This document shows positions 23,665-34,410 of a DNA stretch of 64,000 nucleotides, one piece after another (position 1 is the stretch's first letter; every line of letters begins with the position of its first letter). The notes under the pieces are model-generated. The model saw nothing but the letters and a program-made list of their open reading frames with translations, was not told the origin of the DNA and did not search any database. The position numbers and the translations under genes were made by a program. The stretch is from Paraspadella gotoi (Eukaryota; Chaetognatha), in contig CM119265.1 of the NCBI GenBank assembly GCA_051294375.1, forward strand, positions 16,853,304 to 16,917,303. The letters are read 5' to 3'.

Positions 23665-23790
23665 TTGGCCACGTGATCGGTTGCCCGATTTCACTTTCCG
23701 ATGAGACTGACTCTCCTCCCGAGTCTCTCGTCAAGCTTTTTGTGTCATGTTGACCAATCTGATTGGTCAATGATCAGTGGTCACGTGAAC
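23665..23790. promoter_or_regulatory. inverted CCAAT pair flanked by two CACGTG E-boxes
   Basis: TTGACCAAT-CTG-ATTGGTCAA (23750-23770) is a perfect 9-bp inverted repeat with a 3-bp spacer and contains two opposed CCAAT boxes. CACGTG lies at 23670 and again at 23782, the latter within GGTCACGTGA, the form bound by MiT/TFE and USF-type bHLH factors. This is a compact promoter-like arrangement. No start codon or exon beside it could be supported, and the strand is unknown. Confidence 0.4.
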
Positions 23791-23869
23791 TCCCACTTTA
23801 TCGAGCAGTGAGAGCTCGCGATCAGGCAAAGCTATACTAGTAGGGTCACTCTGCCCTCAAGCAAAGGGA

Positions 23870-24000
23870 AGACAGAAAGAGAGAGAGAGAGCGGGAAAGA
23901 AAGAAAAATAGGCCGAGAGAGAGAGAGAGAGGAGAAGGAGACCGTGACGCCCTGGACGAGTAGAGAGAGATGGAGAGAGAGAGAGGAGAGAGTAGTTGCT
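23870..24000. repeat. GA-rich tract with interruptions
   Basis: GAGAGA words broken by GGGAAAGAAAG, GACCGTGACGCC and GAGATGGAG segments. Confidence 0.8.
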
Positions 24001-24319
24001 TCTGCTCAATTTTTATGAAAAATAATTCATCGATTCAATAATTTTTAAAGTTTTTTCTTCTTTCAATAAACTACCTATTTATTTTTACCTTTTATTTTTT
24101 CATCCAAAGATTCTGAAAAATAATCGCATTCATTAAATGATTTAGCCCACTTTTATTATTATCAAACAGTTTTACCTCCCACGATAGCAACCGCCTCTTC
24201 GTTCAATTTCATTATTTTGATTCTCATTTTCGCAGAACCAACAACTTTCGCCCCTTCACATTCTGCCCCTCACCATTTTAACCCTTTCCCCCGATGCCTA
24301 TACTCTTTCTCCCTTTCCC

Positions 24320-25929
24320 NNNNNNNNNNNNNNNNNNNNNNNNNNNNNNNNNNNNNNNNNNNNNNNNNNNNNNNNNNNNNNNNNNNNNNNNNNNNNNNNN
24401 NNNNNNNNNNNNNNNNNNNNNNNNNNNNNNNNNNNNNNNNNNNNNNNNNNNNNNNNNNNNNNNNNNNNNNNNNNNNNNNNNNNNNNNNNNCGTAAACTCG
24501 TTTTATGCAGCAAATTTATTCTCAGACGTCGTTTTTACTTCAAATCTTTGATACATAAAAACCTTCGCTTGGATTATTAACAATACCGCCTTATTATACT
24601 TTCCTTGGCGTTATTATTATATATATTATTCCAATTTCTACAATTTTTTTAAAAAAATGTTATTTTTTTATCTCTCTCTCTTTCTCTCCCCCCCCCAAAA
24701 AAAAACCCACAAAATTGAAAAAAAAAAAAGCATTTCATGAAATCTTAGAAATATTTCCCTTAGGTAAAACCTTGTTTTTTTAATTGCAAATTACTCGATC
24801 AAATTTTTTTGCTCTAAAATTTAAAAAAAAAACGTTCTATCTCGACTTTGGTTTTCGCGGGGCAAAAAACATTCCGCCGAGAAGATAATTAAATTCCTCC
24901 CAAAAATCCTTTCTAACAAGAAAAAAAGTTATAAAATAAAAATTGTCATGCCGCGCGTTGTAAAAAAAAAAAATAAATTTGGCGAATTTTAAATGAAGGG
25001 GAACTTTTAAAAGGAGCGAATCCTTCTCGGTATTTTCTTAGAAGACAAACCTTATATTACATAATTAACGATTGATGATTCAGCTTTATTTTTTTGTCTG
25101 TATTTTTTTGGGGGGAAATTTTCAAACAAAACGACGACGAAATGTTTGTTTATATGTGCCGTTCAACTTGTTCACGTTTGGACCAAACCGTGGAAACTAT
25201 TATCTTCGTGAGTGACTCCTCGTTCCTTCGTCCCCAACGTCCGCTTATTCATTTATCCGATCTCCTTTCATCTCCCTTTCTTCCTTCCTTCATCCCTTCC
25301 CTTTTTTTTACTACTCATCGCATGTCCTTCCAATTCCACGTTTTTTATGTGCGACGCAAAATTTGCTTCCTCCGCAAAAAGCGTGCATCGTCTCTCTCTC
25401 TCTCNNNNNNNNNNNNNNNNNNNNNNNNNNNNNNNNNNNNNNNNNNNNNNNNNNNNNNNNNNNNNNNNNNNNNNNNNNNNNNNNNNNNNNNNNNNNNNNN
25501 NNNNNNNNNNNNNNNNNNNNNNNNNNNNNATTCAGGATTCTTTTTTTTTCGTTTTCAAATTCGATTTTATATCGAAAGGAATTCGTGCCCAAACGCAGAA
25601 GGGATTGCTTTTAAGTGCAGGCAATGCGCATTGCGAAATTGTCTGAGCCAATGGCTCAGGTAGCCCAAGTCGATTCTGACCAAACTCAATCCCAGCGACG
25701 TCATGAATTAATTGATCGAAAAAATATTTCAACCTCGCTGCGCTATATGTAAGCGTAGCACTTGACGGTCGATAATAAGATGCTTTAAAAGATTTTAGCA
25801 CTTTTACTGTATATGTACATCTCTTTTATTATAATTCAACCGAGGTTAAACNNNNNNNNNNNNNNNNNNNNNNNNNNNNNNNNNNNNNNNNNNNNNNNNN
25901 NNNNNNNNNNNNNNNNNNNNNNNNNNNNN
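24320..25929. other. region with three assembly gaps
   Basis: Runs of N at 24320-24490, 25405-25529 and 25852-25929. The second begins directly after a CT tract. The intervening sequence is AT-rich and pyrimidine-rich, with no supported gene. Confidence 0.9.
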
Positions 25930-26277
25930 CCATCTTTATTATAATTTCCACCGAGCCTACGTGTGTGTGAAGATGTGTAATGAATTTGAAACCCACGAAA
26001 TCGACTCTTCCCTTATGTTCCAGAATTGCCCCCCCTCCCCCGCCATTTAAAAATCACGGCCCACTTGAGTTGCCAACGGAAGTCAGGGGTCAGCAATCGA
26101 CAATCTCCTTTCGAAGCCAATCACCCCGCTGACCTCTGCTGACTCCCTTTTTTTCAATTTTCTGATTTTCGACAGGTTTTTTTTTGTTTTTTTTTTTTCT
26201 TTGCTTCGGGATTTGCCTGGGTCAGGCGATCCTTAAAATCTGAATGAATCCTCGTCCGTGTCTCCTCATCTCTCAAT

Positions 26278-26300
26278 TATCTCTCTCTCTCCTCCTCTCT

Positions 26301-26345
<45 letters not shown>
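26278..26345. repeat. interrupted (CT)n tract
   Basis: A CT repeat with CCTCCTC and TTCTC interruptions. Confidence 0.95.
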
Positions 26346-26350
<5 letters not shown>

Positions 26351-26430
26351 TCCTCCTCTCTCTTCTCCTTTCCACTGTTTCTATGAAATCCTATTTAAAT
26401 TCTTTTCTCGTTCCCTCATCAGTTTAGTGA

Positions 26431-26583
26431 ATTTACGCGTTTTTTCTCTCTCCAACGGCGAATCACTACTCGGCATCGGTCATTCACGCCGGAGTCACTT
26501 ACGAAGGCAAACTTGTCGTTTATAAAGGCCATTCACGTGGAAGCAAAAGTGTCAGTGCTACAAGCCGGTATAACGGTTCGTGA
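26431..26583 (+). CDS. short ORF resembling an LCCL-type domain fragment
   Basis: A 50-codon frame between stops contains YSASVIHAGVTYEGKLVVYK, followed by GHSRGSKSVSATSRYNGS. The HAGV core, a glycine-containing turn, a hydrophobic strand and a Ser/Tyr-rich run ending in NG follow the order seen in LCCL domains (S-x-A-A-V-H-A-G-V ... G ... V ... N-G-V-x-S). The cysteines of animal LCCL domains are missing. The frame ends in a stop where the next strand would start, so this is at best a fragment, an exon with a frameshift, or a chance match. LCCL domains occur in extracellular proteins; no signal peptide is present here. Confidence 0.28.
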   Translation: MYAFFLSPTANHYSASVIHAGVTYEGKLVVYKGHSRGSKSVSATSRYNGS

Positions 26584-27866
26584 AATGTATTTAGCGCTTA
26601 AGGGGTTTCCGAAGTTTGTCCGAAGTTATGGTAGTCTGGCTTACTCATTTCTTCCCTTTTCTCGTAACTTATGTTTCCATTACAGTCTTTCATTAAAGTA
26701 ATTCTTAAAACCTCTTCCCCGTTTATAAAAGACAACCGCCATATCATTTTTTTTTCCATATGCCCACCAAGCTACCCTTCTATCACTTTTTATCCCCATT
26801 TTTACCCCAACCACCCGAGGCGATCAAGGTGGCGCCCACCCACCTATTCGTCATCTTCCCCTCTTCCTATTCCTCTCTCTTCCTTCTCTTATTCGCTCAT
26901 CACGGATCCTTCCTCCTCCTCCTCCTAACACTTATGCGTCACCTTTCACTTTGTCTTTCTTTTTCTTCTTCCTCTCCCTCTTATTTCTCTCTCTCTCTCT
27001 CTCCCTCTCTCTTCCTCTTCTCTCTCATCTCTCTCCTCTCTCTCTCGCTCTCTCTCAATCTTCACGAGTTCGAGTAAACTTTTTTTTTAAAATAAAGTCT
27101 TATCCATACGTCTTTTGGCCATGCCGGTGCTCGGGTTTTTCTCACTCTTCCTCCTCTTCCTTCTTCCCATGAAAAATAACGCTGCTCCTCCTCATCAATT
27201 CTATCCCTTCTTTGATTTCCCGCAAAGTCATTTTTAAATATATTCATCTTCATAAGTTTTTTTTTCTGTCTTATTTCCTTTTTTTTTTTTTTTTTTTGAT
27301 ACGATTAAGGTGGACGAGATCCAGATTACGCTTTAATTGCACGTCAAATGATTTGATTTGTATTTCGCTTATTCTTTTTAAATTTCTGTTGGCTTTTGTT
27401 TTCTTTCCAATTTTTGCTCTCATGATCATTCATACGTCTTTGTTTACAAAATATTCATCAACTATATGCCATTAAAAATATCTGGAATCCAACAATTCAC
27501 TACTATTTTTTTACCGCACCTCAAAGTTTTTTATTCAATAAGTCTAAAGCATACAAATGGCTCAATGATGTTTATCAGAATATAGATTTTTCGAGAACAC
27601 TCCCAGCTTCATAGTCATCAATTTACAAAGAGAGAAAGATAGAGATAAAGAGAGAGAGAGAGAGAGAGAGAGAAGGAGAGAGAGAGAGAGTCTTTTTAAA
27701 TGAAAAGGATGTTTCTCTTCGATTCTTCGATCGATTCTCTCTCTTTATTTTTTTTTCATCTTAATACATTTTTTTTTAGTATCGCGTAGTTATTGCCTTT
27801 ATCTGCTTTTATCTCTGGCACGTTTCACGACGAAGTATCGAGAATGAGATATTTAATTCAAAGTCT
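26584..27866. other. pyrimidine-rich spacer
   Basis: C/T-rich from 26740 to 27070 (CT tracts near 26990-27055), then AT-rich with a T run near 27282-27297 and a GA tract at 27641-27690. No gene seen. Confidence 0.5.
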
Positions 27867-27901
27867 TGCCTTTTTCTTGTCATTTATTGAATCTTTTCGC
27901 A

Positions 27902-28126
27902 GAGGAGATACTTTATGTGAGATGTTTTTATCGTCGCTTTTATCAGTCGTTTCCGATAAGAGGAAGTAGTTCGTTGAGTTGTCTACGTTTTATGGAGAGT
28001 CAGTCCGTCTTTGGCGCATCTGAACAACTTCCCCGTGCACCTCGACAGTATCTGGAGCATTTTAATGAAGCTTCGATCCATGATTTTTCAGTTATGTGTT
28101 ATCGGGTTTTCGATCTCCCTTCTTAA
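27902..28126 (+). CDS. weak candidate exon, unknown protein
   Basis: Follows ATCTTTTCGCAG, a plausible 3' splice site, and stays open for about 74 codons to TAA at 28124. The second half (MESQSVFGASEQLPRAPRQY) has normal amino-acid composition; an alternative frame reads LAHLNNFPVHLDSIWSIL. No domain recognised and no flanking exon found, so chance is likely. Confidence 0.2.
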   Translation, partial: EEILYVRCFYRRFYQSFPIRGSSSLSCLRFMESQSVFGASEQLPRAPRQYLEHFNEASIHDFSVMCYRVFDLPS

Positions 28127-28858
28127 TTTTTTTTTTTCAAAATACAAACCATACCAAAAATGTTAAAGAATATCAAGATATCAATTGAGTCCAAAAACTC
28201 TCAAAAATTTTCAGAAACTTTAAAGTAAAAGAAAAATCTTCGACATAATGTTTAAATTTTTCTATAAATTCTTTTAAATTCAAATTTAAAGAAATCGTTG
28301 CTCTTTTCGAAAAAAAAAATGGCGACGAAATAGATAATCTCTCATATTTTCTTTTTTTTAAAAATCGATATTTTTTCGGAAACCTTTGACTTTTCCCCAT
28401 TGTATAGTTTCGAGAAAATTCGACGTTGCTCTCTTTTTATATCGATTCAGTTCTTGAATTTTAGAATTAAAAGGGCGCAAAACTGATATTTCTTACTTTT
28501 TCCATTTTTATTTTGGAACTCGAGAATTTTTCTTTTCTTTTTTTCAAACCAGTTTTTTTTTTCTTTTGTCAAAAAATACAGAAAATTTCAACCGTAACTA
28601 AAGACCTTTTAAATTTTTTTGGGAAAAAAACTCTAGTTCTCTTTAACAATTTAATCATCATCTTGTCGTAGCAATACGAATGTTTACGTATTTCTTGATT
28701 GCCTCTCTCCAATCTCTCTTCAGTCTTAGTATCAGAATTATTAGTATCATTATTTGTGTCTCATTATAGTATACAAAAACGAAATTATAACAATTTATTA
28801 TTATTTTTTGGCATTTATTTGTTCCCTTTTACAGTTGCATTATGAAATTAAGTTTTTC

Positions 28859-28914
<56 letters not shown>

Positions 28915-30148
28915 TTTTTCTTTATTTTTTTTCTCTCAAAAATCAATTACGATCCACAAATTGTCAGGTTTCCTTCTTCTTTTTCGTTTCGTCGTCAAAA
29001 ACGATTCATCCCAAGTAAAAGTGGCTTCTCGAAAATCTGGATGAATGTCTTCATCATCGTCGTAATTATCGTCCATAATAAATTATCATCATTATTATCA
29101 TTAATCAATAATCATTAATCAATTAATCAATCATCGTCGTCATTACAATAATCATCATCACCAATCAATCATCATTTTTTTTAGAACCGATCACCCACAA
29201 CTTTAAGGTCGACGGACGATAACGACACTCCCAGAATCGTCACCCCCACTATATTCAACTCTCCGCCACGGCTGCAAACCTGGCTCGCCACTCCCATGCC
29301 TCCCGCTCACCACAAATTCCGAAGGCGCCTCCATTGGCGGCGCGTCGGCATCTTCCGATTCCCTCTATTAATTTTTCCGCTTTTAATAATTCTCGTCTAA
29401 GATTAAGATTCACCGATTTTTCATCAATATTCTTTTTGCTCTTCCCTGCTTCCCCCCCCCCTTCTCCACTGGGTCCTCCCCTCCACCTCCCCTTCCCCAT
29501 CTCCTCTTTTTGGTTCTTCAATAATCTATTGAAGTCGATTAAACGAGAAAATGAAATTATTAAATTTTTTCAATATCGCGACGACGACGACGACGTCGTA
29601 AGACGAAAGGGAAAACTAAGAAAAGTCGAGATAAAATATCACGCGATTCTGTTTCGTGTTTCTTCGTTGTTTTTGTTTTGTTGCGGTTTTTTGTCGCCTT
29701 TCGGATACACTCTGCGGCCGTATTACTTTAAAAATATTATTTCGTGATGGATCTTCCTCCAGATAATTTCATTTTATTCATTTATTAGGCATATCTTTAA
29801 AATTGTTAGCAAGTCTAAATATTATTTAGTAAATAATTTCTTTTTAATCAAGTTTTTAAAACTCTTTTCGGCATAATTCTTTGAAACGAGCAAGCCAAAT
29901 TGTTTTCATGAAACGCTGCGGTTAGGCACTTCGTTTAGGCACTTAACCTGAACGCTGTAATAATATTTCACTAAATAATAAATAAAAAACATGACGCTGG
30001 AATCTCCGCTTGTGTTTGGGAAGAAATTATTAAAGAGAGGAAGGGATGGAGGAAAGGAGTGGAAAAAGAAAAGAGGAGGCAGAAAAAAGGAAAGAGATCT
30101 GGGTCGTTAATGAATTGTTTCCTCCGTCGGGTTAATTTGATAAGCCTC
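28127..30148. other. AT-rich spacer with microsatellites
   Basis: Holds a (TC)n run at 28863-28910, an ATCATT/AATC-rich block at 29085-29175, a C run near 29453 and a short (GAC)n at 29580. Frames at 29255-29750 are open on both strands but composition-driven. Confidence 0.5.
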
Positions 30149-30428
30149 TCTCTCTCTCTCTCTGTCTCTCNNNNNNNNNNNNNNNNNNNNNNNNNNNNNN
30201 NNNNNNNNNNNNNNNNNNNNNNNNNNNNNNNNNNNNNNNNNNNNNNNNNNNNNNNNNNNNNNNNNNNNNNNNNNNNNNNNNNNNNNNNNNNNNNNNNNNN
30301 NNNNNNNNNNNNNNNNNNNNNNNNNNNNNNNNNNNNNNNNNNNNNNNNNNNNNNNNNNNNNNNNNNNNNNNNNNNNNNNNNNNNNNNNNNNNNNNNNTTC
30401 TCTCTCTTTCTCTCTCTTTCTCTCTCTC
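30149..30428. repeat. (CT)n tract interrupted by a 227-N gap
   Basis: CT repeat on both sides of N at 30171-30397. The gap therefore lies inside the repeat and its true length is unknown. Confidence 0.9.
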
Positions 30429-30795
30429 GCACTCAAACAAGCACACAAAACATCCTGATCATGCCGAACAATCACGAAGAAAGTCTCGAATACATAGCCC
30501 AGTGGATGTGAGGTTTTATTTTATTTTTCATTGGGAATTGTTAGAAATAAAGAAAAAAAAAACAAACAAACAAAAAACTAAGAAACAAAAAAAAGCGAGA
30601 GAAAGAAAAATCTGTACATCTTCTGCTCGAAGGTTACACTATTCGGCCGGGTTCTAATTTTTCCAAGTTGGCATCTTTTATAAAAACACGATCCTCTCGG
30701 GGGCTGAGAACATCTTTTATGCTCTCCTCTCATCACAACTTTTAAGTTTTATTACAAAAATCTGGCTTCTGTTTTTCATAAGATCGCTCGGCTTG

Positions 30796-30845
<50 letters not shown>

Positions 30846-31394
30846 TCTCTCTCTCTCTCTCTCACTATCCGGGTTTGTCCGTCAATGGAGCGGTGACCTC
30901 GTTCTCGTTATATATTATTACAGGTTTCTGTTGTTGAGCTCTTCCGCCGCATCTGAATTGCGTGGGATATGATATCAACGTTGATCTTTCACTCTTTCCG
31001 AAGCTTAAGTATTTATGATCCCGCGTCCCTGGATCGAGATGCGTAAATCAATTCACAAGAAAAAAAAACTGTTGAGGCGTTTACAGACACTTTTTCCCGG
31101 ATTATGTATCGGCGTTTTATTGTAACATGTTAACTTAACACGTAACAATAGCATTGTTATGGGGGACCCAAAAATATATATGGCCCCCAACTTCGATGGC
31201 ATGTAAAAACTTAACTCGAAAAAGCAAGCAAGTAAAAAAGAAATTAAAAAAATAAGAGAAGAAAGAAGAGAAGAAAGAAGAGAAGAAAAGAGAGGAGAAA
31301 AGAGAGGAATATTCTCTAAACAAAAGATAATCTAATCGTCGCGGCTAAAAGTTTCCGGAGAAAAAAAAAACTAAATAAGGCGGAAAGAGGATTG
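30429..31394. other. spacer with (CT)n at 30799-30863
   Basis: A CT tract of about 65 bp and A/G-rich sequence at 31250-31310 (GAAGAGAAGAAAG words). Otherwise unremarkable. Confidence 0.5.
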
Positions 31395-31470
31395 TCTCTC
31401 TCTCACTCTCTCTCACTCTCGCACGCAGACACTCGCTCTCGCACGTAAACACTCGCTCTCGCACGTAAGC
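31395..31470. repeat. 20-bp tandem repeat, 3 copies, beside CT repeat
   Basis: Units of about ACTCGCTCTCGCACGTAAAC at 31411-31470 (variants end GCAGAC, GTAAAC, GTAAGC). It looks like an expanded CTCTC tract that captured a CACG segment. Confidence 0.75.
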
Positions 31471-31526
31471 ATTCCACTTCTATTCTGCTCTTGATTAAAA
31501 CCAAATTTCGGATTATTTTTCTATCC

Positions 31527-31810
31527 NNNNNNNNNNNNNNNNNNNNNNNNNNNNNNNNNNNNNNNNNNNNNNNNNNNNNNNNNNNNNNNNNNNNNNNNNN
31601 NNNNNNNNNNNNNNNNNNNNNNNNNNNNNNNNNNNNNNNNNNNNNNNNNNNNNNNNNNNNNNNNNNNNNNNNNNNNNNNNNNNNNNNNNNNNNNNNNNNN
31701 NNNNNNNNNNNNNNNNNNNNNNNNNNNNNNNNNNNNNNNNNNNNNNNNNNNNNNNNNNNNNNNNNNNNNNNNNNNNNNNNNNNNNNNNNNNNNNNNNNNN
31801 NNNNNNNNNN
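31527..31810. other. assembly gap, 284 N
   Basis: Run of N. The right flank is a T run. Confidence 0.99.
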
Positions 31811-32008
31811 TTTTTTTTTGTTCTCGAGAAAGAAAGAGCATCCTACTATTGATGAACGATAGTTTGATGTAATCTTGCATTTGCTAACGTATTTATAATT
31901 TTTTAAAAAAAGTTTTTAATTATTTTAACTAATCACTTTAAAGAAGATGGAGGGTGCGGAATATATATTCAAAATTCATATGCTTAAATTTCAAAATCTG
32001 GCAATAAC

Positions 32009-32168
32009 CTCTCTCTCTCTCTCTCTCTCTCNNNNNNNNNNNNNNNNNNNNNNNNNNNNNNNNNNNNNNNNNNNNNNNNNNNNNNNNNNNNNNNNNNNNN
32101 NNNNNNNNNNNNNNNNNNNNNNNNNNNNNNNNNNNNNNNNNNNNNNNTCTCTCTCTCTCTCTCTCTCT
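32009..32168. repeat. (CT)n tract interrupted by a 116-N gap
   Basis: CT repeat on both sides of N at 32032-32147. Confidence 0.9.
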
Positions 32169-33108
32169 CCCAAAAAAGCGAAAAATCTTACGTTTCACTT
32201 ATGGTTTTCATCCACTTCTCTTCCTTCATAATTGAAAAGAACAGATTGAAATACTTTCGTGATATTTTGCTCTTTTTTATATTTTCGCTCTTCCTTTACT
32301 TTCAAACAGAAAGATCATTCATTCGAGGGAAAACAAAAACTATTTTTGGGTTTTGGCCTCCAAAGAAGACTGGAGGGAGATATTATTTTTCTGAGATCTA
32401 TTCGATGTTAGGGAGTACCTCAGTAATGAGGGGGGGGGGTGAAATAATTCTTCGATTGAGCGCATTCTCTCATATTTTTTTTCCGTAGGATTGAAAGCTA
32501 GGAAACTGTCGCTCAATCTTCGACTTTGTTAACGTGTGATACTAAATCCTTTAGTAATTCATTCGCGACAGCGACAGCTAAAAATTGAAGCGCATTCGGC
32601 GCTCCAAAGACTCAACGCGGTCCCCCCCCCAAAAAAAAAACCCCAAATACACGCGTGTGTAATAGTATAGGTCTTTCGGCAAAGAAGTGAACCGAAAAAA
32701 AATATGGAAAGGTTTACCGTGAATCTCTGGCGATTTATTCTCGCGATTCGGGAAAGAGAAGCTTAAAATCCCGATTCACATGCTCACACTTACGTGACTA
32801 CGGGTGGGAGAGTCGGAGAGTGAGACTGTGAGAGGTGAGAGAAATTGAAAAGAGATTTCTTATTATAGGAGGGAAAAAACTCATTCTACTAATTCAGTTC
32901 AAGTTTCCACACATCATTTATGTGAAAGCGGTACAACGAATATGTATCTTATTCATAACCGGAACCCCCTTTTAATATCCCGGTATCCCTACCACTTCTC
33001 GTCATCCTTTTTTCCATTTCAGAAAGAACCACATTTTTTAAGGGGATGGTGCAACATCTCCTCCCCAGCTCGCCTCCAAATTAAATTCTTCTAGTTATTC
33101 CCAAGATT
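32169..33108. other. spacer, no gene seen
   Basis: Mixed AT-rich sequence with a G run (about 32431) and a C run followed by an A run (about 32622-32640). No open frame worth reporting. Confidence 0.5.
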
Positions 33109-33253
33109 TTTTTCTTTGTTTTTTGTTTTTTGGTTTTTTTACGTTTTTTTTTTCGTTCTTATTTCTTTTGTTGCGTGTCTGCACAATCTTTTGCCCTCTC
33201 TCCTCATCTCTTCTTCGTCCTCTATCTCTCTCTCCTTCTGCTCATCTCCTCTC

Positions 33254-33300
<47 letters not shown>

Positions 33301-33777
33301 CTTTAGCATCTTCTGCGTCGTATATATCTCTCTCTGTCGTCATCCATTTCGCTCCGCTTGTTCATTTGCATCTTGGATCTCAGAGTTGGTCCAACTCTCG
33401 CACTAGAGATGCGGCCCTCTTCCGTTCTTGCGTAACTCTCCTCTCTCTCATCCTATCTCTCTCTCCTCTACTCTCTCTCGTCTCTCTCTCCCTGCTCTCT
33501 GCTACTGTCTCTCTTCTTCTCGTAATATATGAATTTCACTCCGCGACAGCAGATGATCTCCCGCGTTTTCTTTTCCACTTTCGTCTCGTCAACCCCCGAA
33601 AACTTGTTATTTCTTCTTTCTTCTCTCTCTCTCTCTCCCTCTCTCTGCCTCATTCCTCCTATCATCTCGTCTCGTCCTCTCAGTCGATTCTCTGTCCGCC
33701 GACTCTCCCTCTCTCCTCCGTCCTCATCTCCTCCTCTCTCTTCTCTCTCCTCTCCATCCTCGTCGTTCTTCTATCTC
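33109..33777. repeat. tandem duplication, left copy (pair with 33806-34410)
   Basis: Shares with the right copy, in the same order: a TTTTTTGTTTTTTGG...TTTACG start, long CT tracts, TTCATTTGCATCTTGGATCT followed by CAGAGTT, GAATTTCACTC, GATCTCCCGCGTT and CCCGAAAACTT. The copies differ by many short indels. Long Ser/Leu frames through both are CT-repeat artefacts. Confidence 0.85.
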
Positions 33778-33802
33778 NNNNNNNNNNNNNNNNNNNNNNN
33801 NN
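33778..33802. other. 25-N gap between duplicate copies
   Basis: A fixed-length gap exactly at the junction of the two copies. Confidence 0.99.
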
Positions 33803-33805
33803 TCT

Positions 33806-33904
33806 TATGTTTTTTGTTTTTTGGGTTTTTACGTTTTTTTTTTTCTTTATTTCTTGTGTCTGTCTGCTGCGACTCTTTTGCTCTCTCTCCTCTCTCTCTT
33901 CTCT

Positions 33905-33938
<34 letters not shown>

Positions 33939-33954
33939 TTCTCTCTCTCCTCTT

Positions 33955-33997
<43 letters not shown>

Positions 33998-34139
33998 TCT
34001 GCGTCTTTTTCTCTCTGTCTCATCCAATTTCGTCCGTTGTTCATTTGCATCTTGGATCTCAGAGTTCTGGTACCAACTCTCGACAATAGAGAGATGGGCG
34101 CCTCTCGCGTTTGCGTCTCTCTCCTTCTCTCTCTCATCT

Positions 34140-34170
<31 letters not shown>

Positions 34171-34410
34171 ACTCTCTCTCTCTCTCTCTCTCTTCTGCGG
34201 TAATAATGAATTTCACTCGCCGATTAGCGCAGACTGATCTCCCGCGTTCTAGTTAATCCACTTTCTCGTGCAACCCGAAAACTTTCGTTTTTCTTCTCTC
34301 TCTCTCTCGTCTCTCTGCTCTCCTCCTCGCTGCTTCTCTCCTCTCTCTCGTCTCTCTCTCAGTCTCTCTCTCTTCTCTCCCTCTCCTCTCTTCTCTCGCT
34401 TTGCAGATTT
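33806..34410. repeat. tandem duplication, right copy (pair with 33109-33777)
   Basis: The same landmarks in the same order as the left copy, about 690 bp further on. CT tracts occupy much of 33885-34200 and 34290-34400. Confidence 0.85.

Noticed and set aside
33123-34256. 377-codon Ser/Leu-rich ORF on the + strand, the longest in the window
   Set aside because: It is a CT dinucleotide repeat read as Ser-Leu, crosses a 25-N gap and spans two duplicate copies.
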